Positions 54,483-64,000 of a DNA stretch of 64,000 nucleotides are shown here, one piece after another. Numbering within the stretch: the stretch's first letter is position 1; each line of letters starts with the position of its first letter. Source of the stretch: Cricetomys ansorgei (taxonomy: Eukaryota; Chordata; Mammalia; Rodentia; Nesomyidae). The position numbers and the translations under genes are program-made. Under the pieces are notes generated by a model. That model did not search any database and had not been told where the DNA came from. It worked only from the letters and a program-made list of their open reading frames with translations. The stretch spans positions 4,474,501 through 4,538,500 of the forward strand of contig JAMJFZ010002500.1 of the NCBI GenBank assembly GCA_026225945.1. Direction: 5' to 3'.

Positions 54483-55164
54483 TTAATCTAGAAGAACAAA
54501 AACCTTTAGACCCACAGGGCCAGATAAAGGACCAGGAATGAGAAGCCCTAGCACAGAACAAGAATCTTCAAAATAAAAGATAGGCATGGTATTCTAGATG
54601 TTTGCTAAAATTCCGGAATTCAAAGTCACAGGAAATGTTTATAAAAGGCTACCGCCGCCCCCCCAAAAGCCAACTCAAAAAGAAATGTGTCACAGAAGAA
54701 ATAAAATTTACAGAGGAGGAGGAGTTGACTCAAAATATATGAGAATGTCTCAGAGATGAATTAGAACATCTTTGAACAGCCATTGAACTCTGAAGGACTG
54801 GAAAGGAAGACACACATGCATCAGCTAAGTCTGGACTTTAGCCAAAGTTGCCTTGCCTCCCACTCAGACAGTGAACGGAACGCTGGTTGTCACTGTTTTT
54901 CTTCTGTTATACCGGCGCTGCTAGGTCTTCAACACCCATGCATGTCTCCAGAGGAGACGGTCATGATAGCAACATGGATTTGACAGGCTAATAGGACAAC
55001 CGAAAATATCATTAGCATAATGACATTTTCAAACCACTGGTTTATCCTAGAATGCCTGGGAGGCTGCCGAGTCAATCCACACAGCATTTGACAAGCCCAC
55101 TTCTCCTGGATGGGCCTCTCCAGAAGCACTGCACGCATGGGATGTGATAATTCCTGTTGCTTTG
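54483..55164. other. Single-copy-looking sequence
   Basis: No repeat recognised. Plus frame 54783-54983 and minus frame 54929-55138 overlap and are unrecognised. A C9 run with CCGCCG triplets is at 54650-54664. Confidence 0.4.
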
Positions 55165-55302
55165 CCTGCCTTCACCTCTGAACAGAATGTTCCACGGGGG
55201 CGGGGACTATTTTGTTCATTCTTAGGAGTCCTCTGTGCCTATCAGAATCAGGTCCCTTGCATGTAGTTTGTGGGTGAGTTCGTGAAGGGATGAACACTGG
55301 AG
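55165..55302 (+). mobile_element. L2 LINE 3' end
   Basis: 'ttcacctctgaacagaatgt', 'gactattttgttcattctt', 'cctctgtgcctatcagaatc' and 'gttcgtgaagggatgaaca' follow the L2 3' terminus in plus orientation. Confidence 0.65.
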
Positions 55303-57190
55303 TTGATACAGATCAACTGCCCAGATTTGATCTGCTATAAATAACCACCCAAGGCTCTCTGAACACAAGTCTTGGCCTGAAGCTGCTTCACCAAGATTAG
55401 ATACAAGTTCAGGACAGAGGCATTTGCTTACCAAAAGCTGTCTGGCATAGAAACACATCCACTGGGGTCCCTTTCAGTGGGACCCAGAGGCTTCCCATGC
55501 TGAAGATAATAGCTTTTTGTTTTCCTGCCCTTCCTAAGCTTCTGGCTGTGGATATGCTTTCTGTTTGCACTCCTTTCTATCTTAGGATGCAGCTCTACAT
55601 GGGTAGAAAAGATAAGGAAAGAAGGGCCTGAAAGGATTACAAGAAGGCAGTTTGGTTGTCGATTTTTAATGGCTCCAGTGGCAGTAGACACTCACAGATT
55701 AAATTCTGCTTAAAATTTAAGCTTATTAGTGTTTCTGGCAGCCAAGGAAACCCTATCTGAGATGATAAATAAAATGGAGCTGGAAAATGGGTTTAAAGAA
55801 GAAAAAGAGTGCAAGCACTTGTTTCCTCTGGATGATGTGCTGCGCGGAGAGGGTGCTGTCCAGCATCACTCAGAATACTGCAAGATCAGTGTTCTAAAGT
55901 CTGTGGTGTGCCATTGCAAATGTGCAGTCTGCTTAGAGAAACTCGACATTTAGAATAATTCGATCCCTAAGAGTTGCAGAGAGTGAGGGGTCCACCCCGT
56001 TCAAAGGGTCCTCCTCTTGCTCTCTAATCGATACCGATGGCCACACCCAAAGGAGAACAACAGAAGAGAAGCACATTGAAGACTCTCCATTTAGAAAGGG
56101 TTTAGTCCTCCTGAGGTGGAACCAGAATTCTCCGGGCTCTCCTTCTTTGTTCTCTGGGGAGAAGACAAAAACTGGTTCCCAGACAGTGTGGGCTAGGACC
56201 AGATACTGACTGCCATTTCACCTTTAACGCCACAGGTTTGAGTGACTCCTGCTGTCTTTCTTGTGTGGTCTGAAGAGAACGACCATCTGTGCATTCTAAT
56301 GAGGAGCATGCCACCCGGCTATGGGAATGACATCACGGTACTTGACCTGTTGTACAAAAGGCACCAAGTACTTTGGATGTCCTGACAAGACACATACAAA
56401 AGTATGTGACAACCCTACAAAGATTAAAGAGCATAATACATAGTATAAAACTTCTGTGAAGTTTTGGGGACATGCCAAGAAATCTTGTCCCCAAGAAAAG
56501 CAAGCATGGAATCTTGAAATTCTTTCCACTTAGGTAGAACTCCCTCAATTTACTGATTAGATGCAGAAATTTGACAGTTTGGTGCTCAACTACAGCCGGC
56601 AGTGCTAGGACTGTGTTTGTAGTAAAGACAGCTAGAAAGTTTCCTTGAAATTTCTAGAAAGTTTCAGGATTTTAGAGCCATTGAGAGTCTGGTACTCTTC
56701 TACCAGACCCCTGTGTCCTCGCAGAGACTGAGCTCTGATTTTAGGTCATTAAGCATCCACAGGACCAGAGTCCTCAAATCAAGAATGACCAGACCAATCA
56801 ACTCAAGCACCAGCAATTCTTTGTCTACTGCTTATGATATATCTAGGATCAATCATGATTAGGGACCATCAGGCACACGCACGCTTCATGAACGAGTGGT
56901 AATGCTCCAGCATTACCTGTCCTATTGCACCAGTGGGTTTCACTCAGTTCACACCCATGCTCTAATACAGAGTTCAGTTGGCTAGGGTCGAAAAGTCCTG
57001 GGCTGGTTTGCGAAGACTTGGCTGGGTGTGCTGCTGTGAGCTACAGCAAGATCACTGCACTACAGCTGCAGTGAGGCTCTAAGGCCCAGTTTCAGAGGAA
57101 AGCTCCAGGGAGAGTACGCTGCTGCATGTGCCTCTGGTCCTCCATTTGGGACACACATCGACCACTTGTTGTTGCACACAGTCAGCCCTG
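55303..57190. other. Longest stretch with no recognised repeat
   Basis: About 1.9 kb. Several small frames occur on both strands (for example 55729-55953 plus, 56296-56529 minus). None has a recognised domain. Confidence 0.4.
55729..55953 (+). other. Unrecognised small frame (weak coding candidate)
   Basis: 75 codons starting at a non-ATG triplet. First in-frame ATG is at about 55759. The middle is acidic/basic and plausibly helical, and the end is rich in Cys and His. No family was recognised and no promoter or splice context was fixed. Most likely chance. Confidence 0.12.
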
Positions 57191-57191
57191 G

Positions 57192-57217
57192 TTGGTTTGG
57201 TTTGGTTTGGTTTTTTT
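57192..57217. repeat. (TTTGG)n pentamer run
   Basis: Four TTTGG-like units followed by T8, directly before the LTR start. Confidence 0.85.
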
Positions 57218-57859
57218 TGTCAATTTGACAGAAATTAGAGTTATCCAAGAAGAGGAAACCACAACTAAGAGAATTCCTCTATAAGACTGGCCTGTAGGCA
57301 AGCCTGTGGGGCATTTTTCTTGACTATTGATTGGTGTGGGAGGGCCCAGCCCACTGTGGGTGGAACCACCTCTGGGCAGGTGGTCCGTATAAGATAGCAG
57401 GATGGGCAAGCCATGAGGAATAAATCCCAGTACTCAAAAGTAGTCTACACAGAGTGTGGCCATGGATCTCTCTCACCAAAGCCAACGTGGTCACCGACGC
57501 TGCTCTATAAACTACTCGGCAGCAACAGAAAACAAGGCCAGTGGGATACACTGTGCCTGACTAAAGAAATAGGATTCATTCATTCATTCATTCATTCATT
57601 CATTCATTTTAGACCAAGAAAGCTACTTTCGAGCAAAGCACATGCAATAATAGTCACTGGCCATGGTCGGTTGTCCTACAACCATGGAAACAAGCCAGTA
57701 AGCAATACTCCTTTGTGCATTCTACTTCAGTTCCACCCTCCGAGTTTCCTGGCCCGACTGTGCTCAGTAACAGACTGTTAGCTGGAAGTATAAGATGAAA
57801 TAAACATTCAGCTGCTTTTGGTCACAGTGTTTTCTGATAGCAATATAAACTCTGGGACA
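57218..57859 (+). mobile_element. Rodent MaLR-like LTR, split by a 267-bp insertion
   Basis: Starts 'tgtcaatttgacagaaatta', continues 'aggcaagcctgtggggcatt' and 'gtgtgggagggcccagccca' to about 57421. It resumes at about 57689 with 'aacaagccagtaagcaatac' and runs to 'tctgggaca' at 57859. The pieces are collinear with a common rodent LTR. The inserted block is 57422-57688. Confidence 0.75.
57572..57608. repeat. (ATTC)9 microsatellite
   Basis: Perfect ATTC/TTCA tetranucleotide run inside the block that splits the LTR. Confidence 0.96.
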
Positions 57860-58111
57860 GCGTGTGACTCCGTGTACTGCACGTTCATCCCAGCAGTGTG
57901 CACCCACTGTGACGGGGTGCTCAGCTGTCAGGCAGGGTGACCTGCCCAGTAAATGCCAGTGTGGCTCAGTCGTCCTACACAGAATGTGGCCAAGGCCTCC
58001 CTCTCACAAAAGTCACAAAGGGTTGTATCTAGAATGAAAACATGTAGTACAGGCTTTCTTGGTATTCTCAGGCGAGTTTTGACTGTGGACAGACAATAAA
58101 AGCAAATATGG
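57860..58111. other. Spacer with a dispersed direct repeat
   Basis: Bases 57972-58020 resemble 57443-57490 in the block inside the LTR. Otherwise unassigned. Confidence 0.5.
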
Positions 58112-58304
58112 CCTAGATTGGTTTATCTTTTTGTTTCCATGACAAAATCAGCTTAAGGAAATGTTTATTTTCTTGTGGTTTAAGAAGGAATACAGTCCAT
58201 CATGGTGGGGAAGATGCGGTTGCAGGAGCTCAATGTGATTGGTCACGCTGCATCATCAGTAAACAAGCAATACAAGATGGCTATATTCAAATGAGTAGCC
58301 TGCT
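58112..58304 (-). mobile_element. MaLR LTR fragment (ORR1-like)
   Basis: 'ccatgacaaaatcagcttaa', 'tacagtccatcatggtgggg' and 'tgattggtcacgctgcatca' are the reverse complement of an ORR1-type LTR 3' half. It is cut off at about 58304 where a second LTR begins. Confidence 0.7.
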
Positions 58305-58307
58305 AGT

Positions 58308-58655
58308 TACCGAGTACTTGAGGCAATCAACTTATAAAAGAAAAGGTTTATCTTGGCTCACGGTTCCAGTGTTCCCAGCCCAGGCTGGATGGGGGACACG
58401 GCTCTGGGCTTCCAGGGAGCAGTGCATCATGACCGAAGCATGGAGATGAACAAATCTGTTCATGTCACAAACTGTGTGACAAAAGGGAAGAAGAAGAGAA
58501 TAAAGTCCCACAATCCCCTTCAACAGCATGAAGCTAGTGGGCCTCCCTCAAGGTCCCATCTCCTAAAGATTCCACTACCTTCCAGTTCAACGGCACCATC
58601 CTTGATTTTAACACATGGACTTGGGAGGCATCCAAGATTTAAAATGTAACAAATA
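58308..58655 (-). mobile_element. MaLR-like LTR
   Basis: 'agtacttgaggcaatcaact', 'ggtttatcttggctcacggt', 'agtcccacaatccccttcaa', 'cctaaagattccactacctt' and 'catccaagatttaaaa' follow the same LTR type as 17594-18016, also in minus orientation. Confidence 0.65.
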
Positions 58656-58749
58656 CTTAAGCAAAACCCAGCTGTTATGGCAGGCCCTGATCTGACTGGT
58701 CTACCTGTCAGGAGAGTGAGCTGTGTGAGGCTATGTTAGGGTTACCTAC

Positions 58750-58922
58750 ATACAGAGCAAGACCATGTAAACGTACACCAAGAAGACAAGACATACGGAG
58801 AGCCCTCAGAGAAGCCAGCCTTGCCAACACCTGCATTTTTTACTTCCTGCCAGAATTTGACAATATATTTCTTTGTTTAAACCAGCCGGCACACGATATT
58901 TTGACAGGAAAGCCCTAACAAA
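58750..58922 (+). mobile_element. MLT1-type LTR 3' half
   Basis: 'caagaagacaagacatacgg', 'ttgccaacacctgcattttt', 'ttcctgccagaatttgacaa' and 'gacaggaaagccctaac' lie in the order of an MLT1 LTR (splice-like GACACCTTGATC region, polyadenylation area, terminal AGCCCTAACA). The plus frame 58733-58918 is this element. Confidence 0.65.
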
Positions 58923-60105
58923 GTGATAGATACCTACTTGAGTACTTGGGCAATTTCACTTGTGAAGTTACAATCTCACTTGTAAGGTTTTCTACAGAAA
59001 TAGTGTCCAAAAGCCACCTTAGCAGATGCCATGGGATTGAACTCACTGTTAGTGTGTGGGTGGTGGGTCTGATCATAAAAGAAGTTGATTGTGAAGAACA
59101 ACACAGAGCCCCCACCACATTTTGACCCCCTTTGAAGGGTTACACCCACACTCCACCTCTGTGTGCTTTGACTCCAACTACTCACCTGTCTGCCATGCCT
59201 TTCCATGCACACAAGTGCAGAGAACTGGGTATATTTCTGCACTAGACCACATATAAGAAGGATACAGAGAGACTCAGACAGTAGTTCCTGAATACCAAAT
59301 GGCCACAATCTAAGCTGATGTCCGGAACACTGGCTATCTAGCCAAATGGTTCAACAATCCAAAGAAGAGAAATGTGAGCTAACATTTCCTCTGAATATAG
59401 TGTGCCTAAAATTAGAAATCTTCATCAGAGAAAAATCAAGGTATCAATATTCTCCCATTGCCACCAACGAGGGATAGCAGGTCCACAATGCCCTGTCCCC
59501 TTCAGACATAGAGCCATCGACAGCAATGATGGAGGGCTGCAGGTGCACTGGCAATGGCTTCTCTCCAACAGATCTGAGAAATAAGAAGGACAGGTACGGG
59601 GACCTCCTCGTGTCAGATAGAAAAGGTTGCCTCCTCGTCCCAGCACAAACCTAGCAAAGGCAATTTCATTTTAAATTCCTCCTATTTGGGGTCAAGAGCT
59701 TGTGGGCTGTCTGTGAGCACTGATTTCAATCTGCAGAAGGCCTAACACTTATCTTCAATTCAGTCACTTCTCTCTCTCTTCTCACAATCTTTCCATTCCC
59801 TTATCTCTCCAATAAACAGCCTTGGTTATTTTCTATTTTGGAAGGAGGAGTAGGAAGATGGCTTATCTTTATTTATTTAAGATTTATATACTGTGTGTTT
59901 CTACAAGGTCATGAAGCCAGCTCACAGCTCTAATATGCTGCACACAGATGCAATGGGATTTAAACACAGAACGAAAATATGTCTGCAAGAAGGAGAGGGT
60001 AGAGTCAGTGCTAGTGGGGGTGACAACTGGGCAACTTTGTACAGTCGGACAATAATCATAGCTCTACATTTTCTAGCTAGTAAAGGCAAGAAAGAGGGCT
60101 GGCTA
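58923..60105. other. Unassigned, probably single-copy sequence
   Basis: About 1.2 kb without a recognised repeat. Minus frames 58915-59308 and 59425-59646 and plus frames 59402-59584 and 59893-60117 are unrecognised. Confidence 0.4.
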
Positions 60106-60386
60106 GAGGTATCTTAGTCAGCAAAGGACTTGCCACACAAGCATGTATACCAGAGCTTGATCCTCGGAACCCACATTTTTTAAAAAAAATGCTGGGTGTG
60201 GTGGCACATGCTGTAACCCTGGTGCTAAGGAGCCGGAACAAAAGGATCACTGAATCACTAGCCAAACAGCCTAGCCTACTTGTCAAGTTCAAGACCAAGC
60301 AGAGACACTATCACCAAAAAAAAAAGAAAAAAAGCAAGTTAGGTAAAGCCTGACAAACAACACCCAAGGTTGTTCTTTGATGTCAA

Positions 60387-60390
<4 letters not shown>
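60106..60390 (+). mobile_element. B4A-type SINE
   Basis: ID-like head 'cagcaaaggacttgccacac', B box 'gagcttgatcctcggaaccc', B1-like body 'gctgggtgtggtggcacatg' and 'taaccctggtgctaagg', A-rich linker, then the tail leading into (CA)n. Confidence 0.87.

Positions 60391-60433
<43 letters not shown>
60390..60433. repeat. (CA)n microsatellite at SINE tail
   Basis: About 22 CA units forming the 3' end of the B4A SINE. Confidence 0.97.
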
Positions 60434-60434
<1 letters not shown>

Positions 60435-60435
<1 letters not shown>

Positions 60436-60902
60436 ACACGCACACTATGGGGAGATGCCTTGGTTGCCTGGCTTCTGTTTGTGACAACATAAAAGGCCTA
60501 AATTACTTCTTATAAACGTAATTATGCAGAAATTCTTCTGCAAAAAGAGATTCTTCTCCTCAAAGTCACTTGGAGTGTGAATGAGTCTAAAAGATCTTCA
60601 GAATCGTTTCTGTAAAAGAGAGCTAAGGTGGAGGACTTGAGACACCCTGGCTGCTCAGTGACATGGGAAGAGAAACTGGTCTTCCATGGCATGTCCAGGT
60701 GGCTGTAGAAGACACTGCACCTACATAACGAAAGGACCAGAGGACCATGAGCCCATCCACCAGGACCAAGAAAAGAAAAGAGGGGATTGAGACTAGATAG
60801 GAACCAGCAAAACGTACTCTCAGGATTGCTGTTGTTTTCCTGTTCTGAAAACCAAGCTTGTCCTTGGAGCTCACATTCCACCCACTGACTTAGCACTTTT
60901 AT
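60435..60902. other. Unassigned sequence
   Basis: Minus frames 60522-60989 (155 codons) and 60623-60874 overlap in different registers. The longer runs into the ORR1 LTR on its right side and is unrecognised, so probably chance. Confidence 0.4.
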
Positions 60903-61080
60903 TAGCGCTTTCTCATCGCTGTGACAAGAATACCTGACAAAAGCAACTTGAAGAAGGGTTTGTCTGGGCTGATACAGCCAGAGTACCATGCAGAAGTGAG
61001 GGCAGCTGGCCCTTGAAGCAGTTGGTCACATTGCATCTGCAGTCTGGAAGCAGAGAGTAATGAAACTGAAACAAGCCTCC
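60903..61080 (-). mobile_element. ORR1-type MaLR LTR fragment
   Basis: 'atcgctgtgacaagaatacc', 'aaaagcaacttgaagaaggg', 'gttggtcacattgcatctgc' and 'gtctggaagcagagag' are the reverse complement of an ORR1 LTR. Truncated at the SINE that follows. Confidence 0.8.
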
Positions 61081-61097
61081 ATTCAGACACTGAAGAA

Positions 61098-61235
61098 GAG
61101 CCGGCAAGATGGCTCCACCAGACAAAGCTTCTTCACTAAGCTTGCTGAGCTGAATCTCATCTCCGGGACCCACATAGTGGAAGGAGAGCACTAACTTGTA
61201 GGTTGCCTTCTAACTCCATACGTGTACTGAGGCAT

Positions 61236-61237
<2 letters not shown>
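61098..61237 (+). mobile_element. B2/B3-type tRNA-derived SINE
   Basis: Head 'gccggcaagatggctccacc', B box side 'gctgaatctcatctccggga', then 'cccacatagtggaaggagag' and 'gttgccttctaactccatac'. The tail is the (CA)n array. Confidence 0.82.

Positions 61238-61287
<50 letters not shown>
61238..61287. repeat. (CA)25 microsatellite at SINE tail
   Basis: Perfect CA run continuing from the SINE 3' end. Confidence 0.97.
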
Positions 61288-61289
<2 letters not shown>

Positions 61290-61819
61290 ACCTGGCTGAC
61301 AGCATCAGAAATGCAACCATCTTTGTGATAACCATCTCTGCCATTTTTACTTCCTTGAGTCTCTTTGGCTCTGCAGGAGGAAACATACTTTCTTAGCCAG
61401 GCATAATCATTTAAAGATCCCCCTCTCAGTTTTTGCCACTAGTAAAGCACTCAGCCAGAACCCACAAAGCTTCAGTGCCCTGTGGGGAGCTTGGGAACCA
61501 GCAAGACCCATCGGAATAGTCCCATGATGGGCCAGCCTTTATGCCCACTGCTGTCATTCGGTCCCAGAGGCAGGCTGCCCTTGGGAGTGAGAATTTTAGG
61601 CAGAGCTGACAGCTGGTGGCTGATTGAGAACCATATTCCCACCGCTGGGATGACTCTTACTAGAATGGGAATCTGGATAATCTTCCCTACCGTCCTGTTT
61701 GCTGTGAGCTGTGCTTTTCTGGAACTCCCATGGCACTTCCTAATCTACAGAACAGGAAGTTAGAAGACCTTCTTGCTTATCTCATTCCATTTCTAAAACT
61801 ATTGTTAGCACAAGTAACA
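61288..61819. other. Single-copy-looking sequence
   Basis: The plus frame 61482-61763 (93 codons) ends in a hydrophobic stretch but is unrecognised and has no supporting context. Confidence 0.4.
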
Positions 61820-62112
61820 GCAGCCACTCACTAAACACAGTCCAGTGACCGGCAAGCCAGGGCTGTTCTTCAGATGGTGCTGGGGTTGGGTCTATGGCCT
61901 CACATAGGCTAGGCAAGTCCTCTACCACTTCACTACATCTCCTCCCGCCAGGCACTGCTCTGAGCCCGCAGCAGGGATGAGAACCCTCACTAGCTCCGTG
62001 CTACACACAGTAGAGAAAGACTTACAGAGGAGAAATGACTTCTCCAAGGCCAAGCAGCTGACAGATGCAGAGCTGGAACATCTTCCTTCTGATTCCTTCG
62101 TGGCATTGCATA
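61820..62112 (-). mobile_element. MIR SINE interrupted by an ID-like SINE
   Basis: 'cagccactcactaaacacag' lies left of the interruption. 'ccaggcactgctctgagccc', 'cttacagaggagaaatgact' and 'ctgacagatgcagagctgga' lie to its right, giving a nearly full reverse-complement MIR. Confidence 0.75.
61875..61947 (-). mobile_element. ID-like SINE inside MIR
   Basis: 'ggtgctggggttgggtctat', 'ggctaggcaagtcctctacc' and 'cttcactacatctcctccc' are the reverse complement of the ID unit. Its position inside the MIR makes it the younger insertion. Confidence 0.78.
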
Positions 62113-63154
62113 CAACCTGCGTGCCGGAGTAGGCAGCGACTTGTCACTACGTGGTCATCCCTTGCTGACTGATAACGGGACGAACCACTTCTGCTTCTTT
62201 GTTGTCACTATCAGTTAATTATGCTTCCGACTTCCTACTAGGTATGAAGGGCCCTGAATCTTCTACTATTATCGCTATTCAATTAAAAACCATGCCCCAT
62301 TTTCTATCCTTCAGCAAATCCGGGAACAGAGTCTGTCGAGGCTGTGGCTGTGTGGAGAATGATAAGACAGCCTCTGATTCTAAAAATACATCGAAGGAGG
62401 AAAAATTGGCTGTACTTTTTTTTTTTTTCCTGAAAAAGCTAAAAAAAAAAAAAAATGGCAGTTCTTTCTTGGCTCATTAGCTCTGGTAACATTCTGTAAA
62501 GATGGCCACCAAGGAGCTTCCTCTGTCTTAGAGTGAAGGGGAAGGGGACAGAGAGAAGAGAAATCTACGTGCTGGGAAGAGCATAGCTCATTAGAAACCA
62601 GGGCCTGCTCAGCAGGAGCTGAAATCAGATCTGAATTCAAAGCACTCAAAGTGGTAGTCAGGAGATGACTTGTCTCCAATGGGGGACAAGCGGGAAAAGA
62701 ATGGGGTGAGAACTTTTAGGGATAATTTGCTCCTAACCTACAGAGGAGAATTTGTGGCTACATGGATATTCTCGTTATTATGTAGACTTTCTTGCATTTA
62801 AAAACTATGGAGAAATCTGAAAAAATGATAAAGAAATTTAAAGAGAGGTTTGGGTTTCTCTACATAGACATCTCTTCTTCATAGGAAAAAAAAAATCAGA
62901 ATCAATTTACAAAAACAGCCATTCCCCAGCTCTTTTTCCCTCTATGACCTTTCCAATTTAATCACAAACATGGAAGATAACGCCCTCAGCTGCTGAGTAC
63001 TAAAGCGGAAGAAAATCCTTGATTTGGTCTTCTTGGTTTTAGATGATTCCTTGAAACAAAATAACTGGCAAAGCCTCAGGGAACGGTGTGTGCTTGAGCA
63101 GCAAGAGCCAGGAGGTAAAGATGTCACCACAGGGCGGGAGAGTAGCCTGGGTAC
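62113..63154. other. Mostly unassigned sequence
   Basis: Includes the T13/A15 inverted homopolymer pair at 62416-62455. Frames 62199-62480 (plus) and 62380-62679 (minus) overlap over these homopolymers. Confidence 0.4.
62416..62455. repeat. Poly(T)13 - 12 bp - poly(A)15 inverted pair
   Basis: Two homopolymers of opposite sense 12 bp apart could form a stem of about 13 A-T pairs. It may mark the facing ends of two retroposed fragments, or slippage. Confidence 0.9.
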
Positions 63155-63330
63155 CACAGTCCCACTGTGTTACTAGTGGTGATTTGGGCAGACCATTACA
63201 TCTCAGCGCCTCCCTGTCCTTACTTGCGTTACCGGAGGTAGGGACTAGCTTAGCTCTCGGAATTTCCTTAGGGCTAAGTGTGCTGATTTTCACAGAGAGC
63301 CTGGCATAAGCTAGCAAACGTGAACAGCTC
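63155..63330 (+). mobile_element. MIR SINE
   Basis: 'gtgatttgggcagaccatta', 'catctcagcgcctccctgtc', 'gctaagtgtgctgattttc' and 'agagagcctggcataagcta' follow the MIR core and 3' half. Overlapping opposite frames (63039-63353 minus, 63088-63309 plus) are not genes. Confidence 0.7.
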
Positions 63331-64000
63331 ATCCGTCCTATGCAACTCTTCACCAGTCACTTGCTTCATAAGGCAAGACTTCTCTGGGAAGAAGCTGAGC
63401 TGCACAGATCATTTCCCCATGAGCCATTCAAGCAAATGAGCCACAGTGGCCCATTGAGAGCCTCCTAGAGGGTGACAACAGGGCACCTCTTCTCACTGGC
63501 GCACTATGACCAGATGGCCTAACGTGCCTAATTTACTTGCCTCTAGGCCTGCTTATTGTCTCAGCATCTGCAATGAGACTCCTTTTAGCTAGACCCATGG
63601 GGTTTGGGATGCCATTGTAGGCAAACAAAGAGGGATTGAGGGGGACTCAAGAACAAAATGGAGTACTTTCCCAGATGCAGAATGAAGAGAGCAAAGAAGA
63701 GACCCAAGATGAGAGGCTGCCTGCCTTAGGGCTTAACTCAACCCAGAGTAGGTCCTCCTTCTGAAAGCATCTTGTAAAATCTGCCAGAGTGAGGCTTGCC
63801 ATGGACAGAACTAGAGAATGAGCCTGGCATCTGAAGGGAGGGTAGAAAGACAGGCTTTACATATGGTTGAAAGGCTCAGGTATGCCGCTGTGAGACCAGA
63901 GAACGATCTTGTTAAATACACTAGCCCCTCCTGAGGACTAGCAGCCTCAAATATCTTCAGACAGGGCAAAAGGCATCTCATAGCCCTCCAGCTCCTGTGA
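63331..64000. other. Unassigned sequence to window end
   Basis: About 670 bp with neither gene nor repeat recognised. Confidence 0.4.

Noticed and set aside
55197..55208. GC-box-like gggggcggggac as a promoter sign
   Set aside because: It lies within an L2 3' fragment, is isolated and has no CpG island around it.
1..64000. Search for CRISPR arrays, bacterial operons, rRNA or functional tRNA genes
   Set aside because: The window is rodent DNA. The regular arrays are microsatellites without spacers, and tRNA-like boxes occur only in degraded SINE heads.

Overview
This window looks like non-coding DNA from a muroid rodent, most likely mouse or rat. The evidence is a dense set of rodent-specific interspersed repeats: B1, B3/B2-type, B4 and ID-like SINEs, Lx-type L1 3' ends, MT/ORR1-type MaLR LTRs, and the rodent hAT element URR1. 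Older pan-mammalian repeats (MIR, L2, L1M, MLT1) and very long microsatellites are mixed in. The young SINE and L1 copies that would separate mouse from rat are not present, so the species is left open. All family names come from recalled consensus features, not from a database search.

I found no protein-coding gene, CpG island, tRNA, rRNA or CRISPR array that I can support. Almost every open frame is short, or is a by-product of a tetranucleotide, dinucleotide or 18-bp tandem array, or lies inside a transposon fossil. The best non-repeat coding signal is a fossil frame at about 40.24-40.93 kb on the plus strand with one internal stop. Two much weaker candidates are at 16.85-17.25 kb (minus) and 55.73-55.95 kb (plus). 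The window is best read as intergenic or deep intronic sequence.

Layout. 0-9 kb: ancient L1, LTR and MIR fragments, then a B4-type SINE feeding a 620-bp GATA array, and two minus-strand B4-type SINEs. 9-13.9 kb: an Lx-type L1 3' half (minus), B3 SINEs, a large CT/TG/CA tract and an L2 split by a B3. 13.9-19.6 kb: mostly single-copy, with a CTCF-like motif. 19.6-24.7 kb: nested LTRs, L1M, B4 and MIR. 24.9-32 kb: CTAT array, MLT-like LTR, Lx 3' UTR, ID, B4 plus GATA array, URR1. 32-38.2 kb: MIR and B3, then one ancient plus-strand L1M copy broken up by MLT1, B4, GATA array, B3 and URR1, the URR1 itself split by a solo LTR. 39.5-43.6 kb: rodent LTR, B3, fossil frame, solo LTR, B4A. 43.8-45.2 kb: single-copy sequence with homeodomain/POU-like motifs, and an MLT1. 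45.7-48.1 kb: MaLR LTR plus internal region, URR1, and L1M carrying B1 and ID. 49.6-52.3 kb: MT LTR, a tandem duplication, an E-box-bearing minisatellite, and a split B1. 53-57 kb: MIR, GATA array, B1, L2 and mostly unique DNA. 57.2-61.3 kb: several LTRs and SINEs. 61.3-64 kb: MIRs and unique DNA.

There is no gene pathway to describe. The main content is transposon stratigraphy (which element landed in which, often with recognisable target-site duplications), microsatellites that start at SINE ends, and a few single-copy islands that could hold regulatory DNA.
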